A stretch of 41,309 bases of DNA from Acidobacteriota bacterium (GTDB lineage: Bacteria; Acidobacteriota; Terriglobia; Bryobacterales; Bryobacteraceae), in contig JACQDF010000070.1 of assembly GCA_016201205.1 (NCBI GenBank), positions 1 to 41,309 on the forward strand, in the 5' to 3' direction. Of the stretch, positions 33,058-41,309 are shown one piece after another. Each line of letters begins with the position of its first letter. Positions within the stretch are counted from its first letter, which is position 1. The notes below the pieces were generated by a model. That model made no database searches, was not told where the DNA came from, and worked only from the letters and a program-made list of their open reading frames with translations. The translations under genes were made by a program, and so were the position numbers.

Positions 33058-34112
33058 TCCTCGCGCGCCTGAAGAAACGCTTTCCTGCAGGGCTTGCTTC
33101 GGCGGCTTTCCATCTCGATGTCGAGCTCGAGACGTCCGCTCCGGCCACCGTTTTGTTCGGGCCTGGCGGGGCGGGAAAGACGCTGGCGCTGAACTTGATC
33201 GCCGGTTTCATGCGCCCGGACGAGGGACGCGTGATGCTGGATGACCATCTCTGCTTCGACGGCGCTGCCGGCGTTCATCTGCCGCCGCGGGCGCGGCGTT
33301 GCGGCTACGTGTTTCAGAACTGCGCCCTCTTTCCACACATGACGCTGCGGCAGAACCTCGAGTTCGCCGCCGAATTCCGTCCCAAGCTCGATCGCCACCG
33401 CCGCGTCAACGAGATGCTCGAGCGGTTCCGGCTCACCGAGGTTGCCGGACAGCCCCCGCGCGAGCTTTCTGCGGGCCAGAAACAGCGCTGCTCGATTGCC
33501 CGCGCGCTGCTGGCCGAGCCCCGCGTCCTCCTGCTCGATGAGCCGCGGCCGGCGCTCGGCGTCGAAATGCTCGACATGCTTCGCGACACACGCGCGGCCT
33601 TCGACCGGCCGATGCTGCTGGCGACTCGCGATCTCGAGGAATGCTTCGCGCTCGGCGACCGGATGTTCATCCTTCAGGACGGCAGGATTCTTCAGCACGG
33701 GACGCCGGCCGAGATTTTTGACAAGCCCGCCGGCGCCGAGGTCGCGCGTCTGCTCGGCATCTACAATCTGTTGCAGGCCGAAGTCGTGACCCTGGACCCC
33801 GGCCGCAATACCTGTTCGTTGCAGCTCGGTGCGTTTCAGTTGAACGGGCCGTATCTGCCGGGGAAGCTCAAAGGCGACCGCGTCTGGCTTTGCGTGCGGC
33901 CGGAAGAGCTGCGCGCATTCCCGCGCGGCGGCAAACCGGAAGGCAATCAGGTGGCTGTCGAGCTGCGAGGCGCTACGTCGCGCCCCGGCGTCATGAGGCT
34001 CGCCTTCGACCACGATCTGAGAGCGGATGTCCCCCGCGCCGACTACGAAACAAACAAACATAATAAGGAGTGGGTGGTCGAATTTCCGGCCGCGACTTTG
34101 CGAGTGTTATGA
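33054..34112 (+). CDS. ModC-like molybdate ABC transporter ATPase
   Basis: ATPase of 352 residues overlapping modB by ATGA. Walker A GPGGAGKT (36-43), Q-loop Gln88 (VFQNCALFPHM), signature LSAGQKQRCSIARAL (138-152) and Walker B LLLDEP (D162, E163) are present. The D-loop is PALG instead of SALD. The switch His is Arg192 (ATRDLEEC; codon CGC at 33627-33629, where ACT CAC would give His). A C-terminal TOBE-like region (LLGIYNLLQAEVVTLD) follows at about 230-350. These substitutions would be expected to impair ATP hydrolysis, so it may be slow, regulatory, or paired with a second ATPase. Confidence 0.9.
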   Translation: MILARLKKRFPAGLASAAFHLDVELETSAPATVLFGPGGAGKTLALNLIAGFMRPDEGRVMLDDHLCFDGAAGVHLPPRARRCGYVFQNCALFPHMTLRQNLEFAAEFRPKLDRHRRVNEMLERFRLTEVAGQPPRELSAGQKQRCSIARALLAEPRVLLLDEPRPALGVEMLDMLRDTRAAFDRPMLLATRDLEECFALGDRMFILQDGRILQHGTPAEIFDKPAGAEVARLLGIYNLLQAEVVTLDPGRNTCSLQLGAFQLNGPYLPGKLKGDRVWLCVRPEELRAFPRGGKPEGNQVAVELRGATSRPGVMRLAFDHDLRADVPRADYETNKHNKEWVVEFPAATLRVL

Positions 34113-34119
34113 GACGCCA

Positions 34120-34707
34120 ATGAAATCGTTTGACGAGTACGTCGAGCTGGCAGCGCAGGCGCACGGCCATATGTGCGCCGGGCAGATCCTGGGGCTCCGG
34201 CTGGCGATTCACGGCTGCCGCCTGCTCGGCCTCGAGGATCCGGCCGGCAAGGAGCGCAAACGGCTGATCACGTTTGTCGAGATCGACCGCTGCGCCACCG
34301 ACGCCATCACTGTCGTCACCGGCTGCCGCATGGGAAAGCGTGCCCTCAAGTTCCGCGACTTCGGCAAAGTGGCCGCCACCTTCTGTGATCTCGAGAGCGG
34401 CCGCGCCGTCCGCGTGGTGGCCAGGGACTCTTCCAAGCAAAAGGCCAAAGAGATGTATCCGGACATAGCGGATCGGAACCAGCAGCAGATGCGCGCCTAC
34501 CGCGAGCTGCCGGATGCGGATCTCTTCGAGCACCAGTGGGTGCGCGTGCGGATCGAGCCGCAGGATCTGCCCGGCTACAAGGCGGGCCGCGTCGCCTGCT
34601 CTGTTTGCGGCGAGGGCATCAGCTTCCGGCGAGAAGTGATCAGAGACGGCGTCGTGCTGTGCAGGGCTTGCGCCGGCGAGCGTTACTACGAGCCCATCCG
34701 GCCGTGA
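34120..34707 (+). CDS. FmdE-family protein with C-terminal zinc ribbon
   Basis: Protein of 195 residues similar to subunit E of formylmethanofuran dehydrogenase. The N-terminal motif AAQAHGHMCAGQILGLRLAIHG carries the conserved His/Cys. A middle region FVEIDRCATDAITVVTGCRMGKR contains the family Cys. The C-terminus has a Cys4 zinc ribbon, CSVCGEGISFRREVIRDGVVLCRAC. The start at 34120 (MKSFDEYVEL) is 7 bp after the modC stop; an earlier in-frame start at 34027 adds an unrelated sequence. Such proteins are often next to molybdate transport genes and may handle molybdenum-cofactor chemistry, although the reaction is unproven. Confidence 0.87.
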   Translation: MKSFDEYVELAAQAHGHMCAGQILGLRLAIHGCRLLGLEDPAGKERKRLITFVEIDRCATDAITVVTGCRMGKRALKFRDFGKVAATFCDLESGRAVRVVARDSSKQKAKEMYPDIADRNQQQMRAYRELPDADLFEHQWVRVRIEPQDLPGYKAGRVACSVCGEGISFRREVIRDGVVLCRACAGERYYEPIRP

Positions 34708-35273
34708 TCCGCTATTACATTACCGATCGCCGGCAGCTCGGAGGCGTCGAGGAGCTGCTTGGATGCATCGCCCGCAACCTGGCCGGCGGCGTGGACTGGA
34801 TTCAGATCCGCGAAAAAGATCTGCCGGACCGCGCCCTGGCCTGCCTGATCCGCCGGGTGCTGGCGCTGCCTGACGCCGGTGGCGCGAAGATCCTGGTCAA
34901 CAGCCGCGCCGATATCGCACTGGCCTGCGGCGTCGCCGGCGTCCACTTGCCCGCCGGTTCGCTGCCGCCTTCCGAGCTGCGGCCCATCGTCCCGCCCGAA
35001 TTCCTCATCGGCGTTTCCTGCCACACCGTAAGTGCGCTGCGAAAAGCCGAGGGGGAAGGAGCGGACTTCGCGGTGTATGGCCCTGTCTTCGCACCGCTTT
35101 CCAAGGCAGGTTACGGTCCCGCCATCGGTCTGGCCGGGCTGGGGGAAGGCTGCCGTTCCGTGAAGATTCCCGTGCTCGCCCTCGGCGGCATCACTCGATC
35201 CAGGACGCCCGAATGCATCGAAGCCGGCGCTGCCGGTATCGCCGCGATCACCATGTTCCAGACACAACAATGA
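34704..35273 (+). CDS. Thiamine phosphate synthase family protein (ThiE/TenI-like)
   Basis: TIM-barrel protein of 189 residues, somewhat short for ThiE (about 210). Motifs: RYYITDRR at the start, DWIQIREKDLP, ILVNSRADIALACGVAGVHLP, GVSCHTVSALRKAEGEGADFAVYGPVFAPLSKAGYGPAIGL, and VLALGGITRSRTPECIEAGAAGIAAI. They fit ThiE/TenI; ThiE couples HMP-PP and thiazole-P to make thiamine phosphate, while TenI-like enzymes aromatise the thiazole. The GTG start at 34704 overlaps the fmdE stop (GTGA), and the gene ends in ATGA overlap with the next, so it belongs to the modBC operon. Confidence 0.87.
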   Translation: MIRYYITDRRQLGGVEELLGCIARNLAGGVDWIQIREKDLPDRALACLIRRVLALPDAGGAKILVNSRADIALACGVAGVHLPAGSLPPSELRPIVPPEFLIGVSCHTVSALRKAEGEGADFAVYGPVFAPLSKAGYGPAIGLAGLGEGCRSVKIPVLALGGITRSRTPECIEAGAAGIAAITMFQTQQ

Positions 35274-38200
35274 GCCTCAAAGCACACCTGCCCCCGACGC
35301 TGGCTGTGATGGCCTTGTTCCACACGGCCTGCGGCCGCACTGGCCCTCCTTACAGCCCGGAAGAATCTCTCCGCTTGATGCGCCTCGAGCCTGGATTCCG
35401 CATCGAGAGGTTCGCTGCCGAGCCCATGGTGGTCTCGCCGGTGGCCATCGAGTTCGATGAGAACGGCCGCATCTATGTCGTCGAGGACCGCGGCTACCCG
35501 CTCGATGTCGACGGGCGTGCCGGACGCGTGAAGCTGCTCGAAGACACCAATGGCGATGGCTATCCCGACAAGAGCACGGTGTTTGCCGACAGGTTGGTTC
35601 TGCCGACGGGCGTGATGCGCTGGAAGAACGGAATCCTGGTAACCGATGCGCCTGACGTCTGGTATTTCGAGGACACCAATGGCGACGGCGTCGCCGACGT
35701 GAAGCGAAAAGTGCTTACCGGCTTCGCGCTTACCAACCCCCAGCACACGGTGAACTCGCCCGTCTACGGTCTGGACAACTGGATCTATCTGGCGCACGAG
35801 AATCCGACCTCGGCCATCATTTTCAAAGACAAGTTCGGCGATCGCGGAGGCGACATCCGCTACGCCGATCGCACCGGCGCCGCCGTGGTGGCCGGGCGCG
35901 GGCGCAATATCCGTTTCCGCCCCGATACCGGCGAGATAGAAGCGCTCTCAGGCAGTTCGCAGTTCGGACACGCGTTCGATGAATGGGGCCATCACTTCAC
36001 GCTCAACAACACCTATCACGCGCGTCAGGAAGTGATCGCCGCACGCTACTTGAAGCGCAATCCGGACCTGCCGCTCACCAGCGCACAGGAAGAGATTTCC
36101 GACCACGGCACGCCGGCGAAGGTGTTTCCGCTGGCGAACATTCGGATCGAAATGCTGAGCGGAGTGGGCGAGTTCACCTCCGCCTGCGGGCTCACCTGGC
36201 TGGGCGGCGGCTTCGCCTTGGTGGCCGAGCCGGCCCACAACCTGGTGCACCGCGACCGCATCGTGCCCGCCGGCGCCGCGTTTCGCGCGCAGCGGACTCG
36301 CGAGCAAGCCGAGTTCCTCGCCTCCGAGGATCCGTGGTTCCGGCCGGTGAATTTTGCCCTCGGTCCGGACGGCGCGATCTACATGCTCGACTACTACCGC
36401 CTGGTTATCGAGCATCCGGAGTGGATGTCGGAAGCCAGATCGCAGGCCAAGGAGTTGTATGCAGGCAATGACCGCGGGCGCATCTATCGGATCACCGGGG
36501 AAGGGCAGAAGCCTGTTTCAATGGTGCGATTGGGGCAGGCTCCGGCGCGCGAACTGGTGGCGGCGCTGGCGAATCCCAATGCCTGGTGGCGCCGCACGGC
36601 GCAGCGGCTGCTGGTGGATCGCAAACCGGCCGAGGCAGTGACGTTGCTCGAGCAGATGGCGCGCTCCCATGAGTCGTCCCTGGCGCGGCTGCATGCGCTG
36701 TGGACGCTCGAAGGATTTGGAAAACTCGAGACGCAGTGGATCGTGAAGGCGCTCGAAGACCCGGTGGCAGGCGTTCGCGAGAATGCTGTCATCCTGTCGG
36801 AGACCAGACTCGCCGGCGAGTCAGGGCTGGCGGACCGCCTGCTGGCGCTGGCGGACGACCCTGACGCACGTGTGCGATTCCAGCTTCTGGCGACTCTGGG
36901 CTTTGTCGAATCGGCCGCCGCCCGCGCCGCCCGCGACAAGCTCTTGCTCAGAGACATCGAGGACCGCTGGGTCCAGATCGCCGCATTAAGCGCTTCCCCG
37001 CAAGAAGCGCTGCGGCTGATTCAGCTTGGTGCGCTGGGGGAAAAAGAAACGGCCGGACGCACGCAGTTCTTCCGCCAGGCCGCGGCGGTGATCGGAGCGA
37101 GCAAGCGTGTGCCGGAACTGGAAGCCGTGCTGGGCCTGATCCGGACCGGCGGCGAGTGGCGGCGCGCCGCGACTCTGGAAGGGCTGGCAGCCGGATTGCG
37201 CGCCCCCCTCGAGTCGGCTCGAGCGCGCCGGATCCTGCTGTCCTTCTTCGCAAGCGAAGACCGCGCGGTGAGGCGCGGCGCCTTGCGCCTGCTGGAAGCG
37301 TTCGGCGTCAAGGACTCGACCGCAGTGGATCGTGCTGCCGCCAACGCCATCCGCCGCGATGCGGACGCAGATCTGCGCGCGGACAGCGTCGCGCTGGTGG
37401 CGCTCGCCGATGCCGCCGGCCGCCGCGCATTTTTCGAGAAGCTCGTCGATCCCAAAGAGCCCGAAGCGGTCCAAGCAGCAGCCGTGCGTGCGCTCGGCAG
37501 AGTCAAGGGCCCCGAAACAGCGAAGTTTCTGCTGGCGCGCTGGCGCGGGATGACCTCGGCGGTACGCCTCGAGGCAGCCGATGCCATCTATCGCGACCCG
37601 GAGCGCATCCCCTTGGTAGTGGCGGCTCTCAAGAGCGGCCAGATCCAGCCCTGGACGCTCGAATTCCGCCATAAGCGCGCGCTGATCATGCATCGCGATC
37701 CGGCCATTCGCCAGGCGGCCCGTCCGATTCTGGAAGCAGACGCCGGCGAGCGCGCGCAGGTGATGCGGCGCTATCAAGCGGCTGCTTCAGGGAAAGGCGA
37801 CCTCGCACGCGGGCAGCAGGTATATGAGCGCGTGTGCGCGAAGTGCCACAAGCTGAACGGCAAGGGCGCTGAAGTCGGCCCCGACCTGGCGACCGTGCGC
37901 AACCAGCCCCGGCAGGTGCTGCTCGAAGACATCCTCAATCCCAACCGCTCGATCTCGCAGGGCTTCGAGGCGTATGTCGTCGAGACGGTGTCCGGTGGAA
38001 CCATCGACGGTGTGATGGGGCCGCAGACCGCCTCCACCATCACCCTGCGGCACGAAGAGGGCAAGCAGGACATCATCCAACGCAAGGACATCAAGCAGAT
38101 CCACGTCACGGATCTGTCGGCCATGCCCGCGGATCTGGACAAGCAGATCGATGTTCGGCAGATGACGGACCTGCTGGAGTACCTCAAGTCGTCGCGCTGA
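35270..38200 (+). CDS. PVC-type haem-binding CxxCH protein with HEAT repeats
   Basis: Exported multidomain protein of 976 residues. A hydrophobic N-terminus ends in a Cys (FHTACGRT, about residue 21), a possible lipoprotein site but atypical. A beta-propeller dehydrogenase-like domain (about 30-410) has EFDENGRIYVVEDRGYPLD and a LGPDGAIYMLDYYR loop. A long HEAT/ARM-like helical repeat region (about 430-820) follows. A cytochrome-c-like domain has CAKCHKLNGKGAEVGPDL (CxxCH at 856-860). The last part, NPNRSISQGFEAYVV to DLLEYLKSS, is the usual PVC tail. Start by ATGA overlap with thiE. It probably oxidises a sugar or polyol in the periplasm and passes electrons to the haem, but the substrate is not evident. 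Confidence 0.92.
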   Translation: MSLKAHLPPTLAVMALFHTACGRTGPPYSPEESLRLMRLEPGFRIERFAAEPMVVSPVAIEFDENGRIYVVEDRGYPLDVDGRAGRVKLLEDTNGDGYPDKSTVFADRLVLPTGVMRWKNGILVTDAPDVWYFEDTNGDGVADVKRKVLTGFALTNPQHTVNSPVYGLDNWIYLAHENPTSAIIFKDKFGDRGGDIRYADRTGAAVVAGRGRNIRFRPDTGEIEALSGSSQFGHAFDEWGHHFTLNNTYHARQEVIAARYLKRNPDLPLTSAQEEISDHGTPAKVFPLANIRIEMLSGVGEFTSACGLTWLGGGFALVAEPAHNLVHRDRIVPAGAAFRAQRTREQAEFLASEDPWFRPVNFALGPDGAIYMLDYYRLVIEHPEWMSEARSQAKELYAGNDRGRIYRITGEGQKPVSMVRLGQAPARELVAALANPNAWWRRTAQRLLVDRKPAEAVTLLEQMARSHESSLARLHALWTLEGFGKLETQWIVKALEDPVAGVRENAVILSETRLAGESGLADRLLALADDPDARVRFQLLATLGFVESAAARAARDKLLLRDIEDRWVQIAALSASPQEALRLIQLGALGEKETAGRTQFFRQAAAVIGASKRVPELEAVLGLIRTGGEWRRAATLEGLAAGLRAPLESARARRILLSFFASEDRAVRRGALRLLEAFGVKDSTAVDRAAANAIRRDADADLRADSVALVALADAAGRRAFFEKLVDPKEPEAVQAAAVRALGRVKGPETAKFLLARWRGMTSAVRLEAADAIYRDPERIPLVVAALKSGQIQPWTLEFRHKRALIMHRDPAIRQAARPILEADAGERAQVMRRYQAAASGKGDLARGQQVYERVCAKCHKLNGKGAEVGPDLATVRNQPRQVLLEDILNPNRSISQGFEAYVVETVSGGTIDGVMGPQTASTITLRHEEGKQDIIQRKDIKQIHVTDLSAMPADLDKQIDVRQMTDLLEYLKSSR

Positions 38201-38244
38201 TTGAACGCTCGCTCACGCGGACTCCTGAACAGTAAGAGCCGAAG

Positions 38245-38250
38245 TACACT
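38245..38250 (+). promoter_or_regulatory. -10-like box TACACT before 38257 gene
   Basis: TACACT lies 6 nt before the ATG at 38257, the same spacing as at 15258 and 26471; the transcript would begin at or very near the start codon. Confidence 0.35.
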
Positions 38251-38256
38251 GAGAGC

Positions 38257-38910
38257 ATGCTCCTGCTGCTGGTGGCCGCGAACCTGCTCGCGCAGGAGCG
38301 TGTCAAACCAGAAGACTGGCCTGCTCACGACAGAGCCGGCGGCACGGCGCTGGCTGCCGAATACACCGTCCACACGCTTTTTCGCAACGGGCAAAGCGTC
38401 CTGGTTCGCGATCACCTGGTGGTGGAGGTCGCCGTGTTCCCGCGCCCAGGGAAACAGCTCTTGATCTCGAGCGGGCAATTCACGCTGCGCATCAATGGCA
38501 GGAAAGTTCCGCTGGCGGCGCAAAGTCCGGGCATGGCCGCCGCATCGCTCAAGTATGACGACTGGGAGATGCGTCCAACAGTGGTGGCCGGCGGGGGTCT
38601 GGGCAACGCCGGCGTGATTCTCGGCAGGCCCCGGTCGGCCGAGCGCTTCCCGGGCGATCCTCGCCCCCGGCAGGAACGCTTGCCGCGCCCGCCGCAAGCG
38701 CCACAAACCGAGGACCGCAGCGGGATCGAGAAAGAACCGCAGCCCAAGCCGCATGAAATCGTGGTGGAAGCAGCCTTGCCGGAGGGCGAGGCCACCGGGC
38801 CGGTGCGCGGCTTTCTCTACTTCCCTTTCAAGGGGAAACCCAAGGACATCCGGAAGCTCGAACTGCTCTACAGCGGCCACGCCGGGGATGCCGTGTTGAA
38901 GCTGCTCTGA
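38257..38910 (+). CDS. Secreted hypothetical protein
   Basis: Unrecognised protein of 217 residues with a signal peptide (MLLLLVAANLLAQ). A beta-rich half (VLVRDHLVVEVAVFPRPGKQLLISSGQFTLRING) is followed by a Pro/Arg/Glu-rich disordered linker at about 125-165 (RPRSAERFPGDPRPRQERLPRPPQAPQ) and a second beta-rich segment (VRGFLYFPFKGKPKDIRKLELLYSG). The first and last parts look like a two-stranded carbohydrate-binding or Ig-like fold, but no family can be named. Its stop codon lies inside a terminator-like hairpin shared with the convergent receptor pseudogene. Confidence 0.7.
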   Translation: MLLLLVAANLLAQERVKPEDWPAHDRAGGTALAAEYTVHTLFRNGQSVLVRDHLVVEVAVFPRPGKQLLISSGQFTLRINGRKVPLAAQSPGMAAASLKYDDWEMRPTVVAGGGLGNAGVILGRPRSAERFPGDPRPRQERLPRPPQAPQTEDRSGIEKEPQPKPHEIVVEAALPEGEATGPVRGFLYFPFKGKPKDIRKLELLYSGHAGDAVLKLL

Positions 38911-38928
38911 CCCGCAACTCGGGTCAGA
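38906..38928. terminator. Bidirectional hairpin spanning both stop codons
   Basis: TCTGACCCG (38906-38914), loop CAACT, CGGGTCAGA (38920-38928): a perfect 9-bp stem. It contains the TGA of the plus-strand gene (38908-38910) and the TGA of the minus-strand pseudogene (38926-38924). It is probably a shared terminator, although no T-run follows. Confidence 0.6.
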
Positions 38929-41241
38929 AATCGAACTTCAGACTCGCCTGAAACACCCGCGGACCGCCGCGGCCCGTCGCGGCCACGCCGGTGATCAACC
39001 CGCCGCCCGTTGTATTGAATTGGATCGCCGGCAACCGGAAGTTCGGGTGATTGAGAACGTTATAGGATTCGAACCGGAACTGGAAATTCTTCCGCCCCTC
39101 GAAGCGGAAGTTCTTCATCATCGCCAGATTCACATACGAGTAGCCCGGGCCATCGAGAATATTGCGGCCGGAGTTGCCGAACTGGAACGGAAGAAAACCG
39201 TTGGGGCTGGGCGCGCACTCCCGTGTCGCGCTGTCGCAGCGCGGCACTTTCTCGAAGGCGGCCTTCTCGAACCAGGGATAATCGACGCCGCGGCGCTGTC
39301 CAGGGATTGCCTCCGGAATCCCCGTCGCGAGCCTGTTGGGCCGCGCCGACTCGCCGAGATTCGCGTCCACGTCGGCCGCAGTCACCGTGATCGGCGCGCC
39401 GCTTCCGAAACTCGCCGTTCCGGAGAACTGCCACCCTCCGAAGGCGCCTTGGCTCCAGCCGCCGGCCGAGCTCAGAAATTGCCGGCCGCGGCCAAAGGGC
39501 AACTGCCAGGAAAACGAGGCGCTGACGACATGCCCGCGGTCCCAGTCCGAACGCGCTCGTTCGGCCTTATAGTTATCGGGATTCTGCGCTCCGGCGAATC
39601 CTCCGTCGGCGGTCCCCGTGATCTGCGAAGCGTTGTCGATCGACTTGCCGAAGCTGTAATTGAGCCGGTAGAACGTGCCGCCTCGCCCGCGCTTGCGAAG
39701 GGAAACCTGGGCGGCGTTGTAGATCGAGTTCACCCCAAAGGTGTACATGTTGATCGCGTTCAGCCAGGTAATGGGACGCAATTGCGCGACCGCGGTTCCC
39801 GCCACGTAGGACTCCATGGATCGGCGCGGGATGTTGATGTCGTACTGACGGCCGAGGTGTGTTCCTTTCGATCCGACAAAAGCCGCTTCGACCACTGCTC
39901 CGTGACCCATGTCCCGTTCCACTGTGAGGTTGTAGCTCTGCAAGTAACCGGTCGGAGGGCTGGTGTCGTAGCCGTTCGAGCTATTGACGCCGCCCAGCGT
40001 CTGCCGCTCCTTAGGGAACGGGTTCGACATGTTGACCAGATCCGGCCGGCTGGCGTTGCGCGAGTACGATTCGGTGTAGACGAACGGGAAGCCGTTTTGC
40101 AGGCTGTTGCGGATCGGGTTCAGCACGTGGCCGGTGTAGAAGAAGCCATAGCCGCCTCGGATGACGGCCTTGTGCGTGTTGCGAGGTCTCCAGGCAAAGC
40201 CGACGCGCGGCGCCAGGTTGGTGAAATCGCCGTGGACGAGGGAGCGTGGAAGACCAACGTCGGAGGCAAAAGCCAACCGGCCCTCGAGACCCGCAACCTT
40301 TAGTCTTTCATCGAGGTCCGGAACCGTGGCGGGGCTTACGATGACGATCTGCTGGATGCCCGGAAGGAAATTCGACATGTGGTCGTAGCGGTCGAACGGA
40401 GGCAGATCCAGCTCGTAGCGGACGCCCAGGTTGAAGGTGAGGTTAGGCTTCGCCTTGAAGTCATCGTTGAAAAAGCCCCCAAGGCTGGTGGCGCGCTGGT
40501 AGTTCCGGTTCCAGCCGACGGTGCGGGACGTGCCATTCAGCATCCCGAGCAGGAAGTCGCCGATCGAGTGGCCTGTCCAGCGGTCCTGGAAGGTGTACGT
40601 GCCGCGATTGTTATTGAAGTAGGGCTGGTTGAAACGGACGCGCGAGTGCTCAAAGCCCCACTTGGCCACGTGATGGGAGCGCACCAGGGTGAACTTGACG
40701 CCGCTCTGAATATCGGTCACATGAAACTGCACGGGCTGGTTGGCTGCATTGCCCAGGTTGACGTAATCCAGCACGTTGACCAGAGGGAAGCCGAGCAGGT
40801 CCGGTTCCGCCGTCGAGCCGGCAAAGCCCAGCTCGGTGGCCATGTCCGGCCGCCCCAAACGCTGTTCTCCCGGTTGGTGTTGCGGCTGTAGCCGCCGTGC
40901 ACCTCCACCAGAAACGATGGTGAGAACAGATGGGTGTAATCGATGCCCATCAGCGAGCGGTCATCATTCGTCTTGTTGCCGAAAATACCAAGATTCCCGC
41001 TGGCGAAGGGCGCTGACGTGTTGTTGAACCGGATCTGGTACCGGTAGGACAAGTTGTTCTTCTCGTTGAAGCGGTGGTCGAGCTTCACCATGAAGCTGTC
41101 CCAGGCGTCATCATCGTTGGCGGCCATAATCTGGTTGATGCGGCGATCGGCCCGATTGGGGAGCGGGTAATACCTGGATCCGGCGCATTCCGAGGTGCCA
41201 AAAGTGCACCAGGGCCATGGATGCACCACGGCGGCGTGCAT
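38924..41241 (-). pseudogene. TonB-dependent receptor, N-terminally truncated and frameshifted
   Basis: An Oar-like receptor similar in type to the intact one at 26991. The C-terminal barrel runs from 40858 to 38924 (644 residues) and ends LKFDF, with a terminal Phe. The preceding part is in a different frame and covers YYPLPNRADRRINQIM to NTNRENSVWG. The frames can be joined by adding one G to the GGGG run at 40856-40853 (CCCC on the plus strand), giving NSVWG-RPDMATELGFAG. The signal peptide, regulatory domain and plug (roughly 350-400 residues) are missing. The conserved YPLPN segment near 41175 is where homology begins. It lies next to a palindrome, so an insertion may have removed the 5' end. 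Confidence 0.8.
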
Positions 41242-41250
41242 TTTTGGTAA

Positions 41251-41289
41251 GCTGACATTTACCTCACCAAAAGTGAGGTAAATGTCAGC
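41251..41289. repeat. Perfect 17-bp inverted repeat at right edge
   Basis: GCTGACATTTACCTCAC (41251-41267), loop CAAAA, GTGAGGTAAATGTCAGC (41273-41289). The right arm includes GAGGT, a possible ribosome binding site, and touches an ATG at 41290. The element may be an operator, an RNA switch, or an end of a mobile element. Confidence 0.85.
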
Positions 41290-41309
41290 ATGCGACGATC
41301 GCCTCGAAA
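41290..41309 (+). CDS. Possible start of a gene continuing beyond the window
   Basis: After the palindrome the reading ATG-CGA-CGA-TCG begins at 41290. An alternative ATG lies at 41282, in another frame. Only six codons are visible, so no product can be inferred. The call rests only on the position of GAGGT (41275-41279) 10 nt upstream. Confidence 0.2.

Overview
The window is about 41 kb of GC-rich DNA from a Gram-negative, outer-membrane bacterium. It most resembles the Bryobacter/Solibacter group of Acidobacteriota. The reasons are: Oar-type TonB-dependent receptors with a carboxypeptidase-regulatory N-terminal domain, a PVC-type haem CxxCH protein with HEAT repeats, a Tat-exported sulfatase, a secretin carrying a cohesin domain, LPS-export genes, and the imperfect hairpin repeat whose translation reads LAYARGSE. 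The placement is inferred from gene content; no rRNA or tRNA is present.

Layout. 1-995: hairpin and direct repeats at the left edge, then a nitrilase-family amidohydrolase (-). 996-2426: sulfatase (+). 2432-8047: tripartite RND efflux operon (-), with smpB upstream. 8699-11876: TPR-secretin-cohesin protein followed by two pseudopilins (+). 11899-15250: lutABC operon with a trailing small outer-membrane barrel (-). 15270-16661: secreted Cys-rich protein and aldose 1-epimerase (+). 16726-20742: thiF-like gene, LptC/LptA-type fusion and lptB (-). 20856-24391: BamA/TamA-type protein split by one in-frame TAG, then a SurA-like chaperone (+). 24460-26103: PAS histidine kinase lacking the phospho-acceptor His (-). 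26170-26701: small hypothetical gene and a truncated msrA. 26991-32352: TonB-dependent receptor and a secreted protein of unknown function. 32389-38200: five-gene overlapping operon modB-modC-fmdE-thiE-haem CxxCH protein. 38257-38910: secreted hypothetical gene. 38924-41241: broken TonB-dependent receptor (-). 41251-41309: perfect 17-bp palindrome touching a possible new gene start.

Cell-envelope biogenesis dominates: LPS transport, outer-membrane protein assembly, periplasmic chaperone, secretin, efflux and nutrient receptors. Carbon and redox metabolism (lactate oxidation, sugar epimerase, sulfatase, cytochrome-like protein) and molybdate/thiamine functions fill the rest. No CRISPR array, complete transposase, phage module or recognisable defence island was seen.

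Points most worth attention: the lone TAG in the BamA-type gene; the His-to-Gln kinase; ModC with a degenerate D-loop and H-loop and no ModA; the secretin-cohesin/twin pseudopilin set; the decayed receptor next to a perfect palindrome; and a repeated promoter arrangement with the -10 box only 6-12 nt before the start codon.
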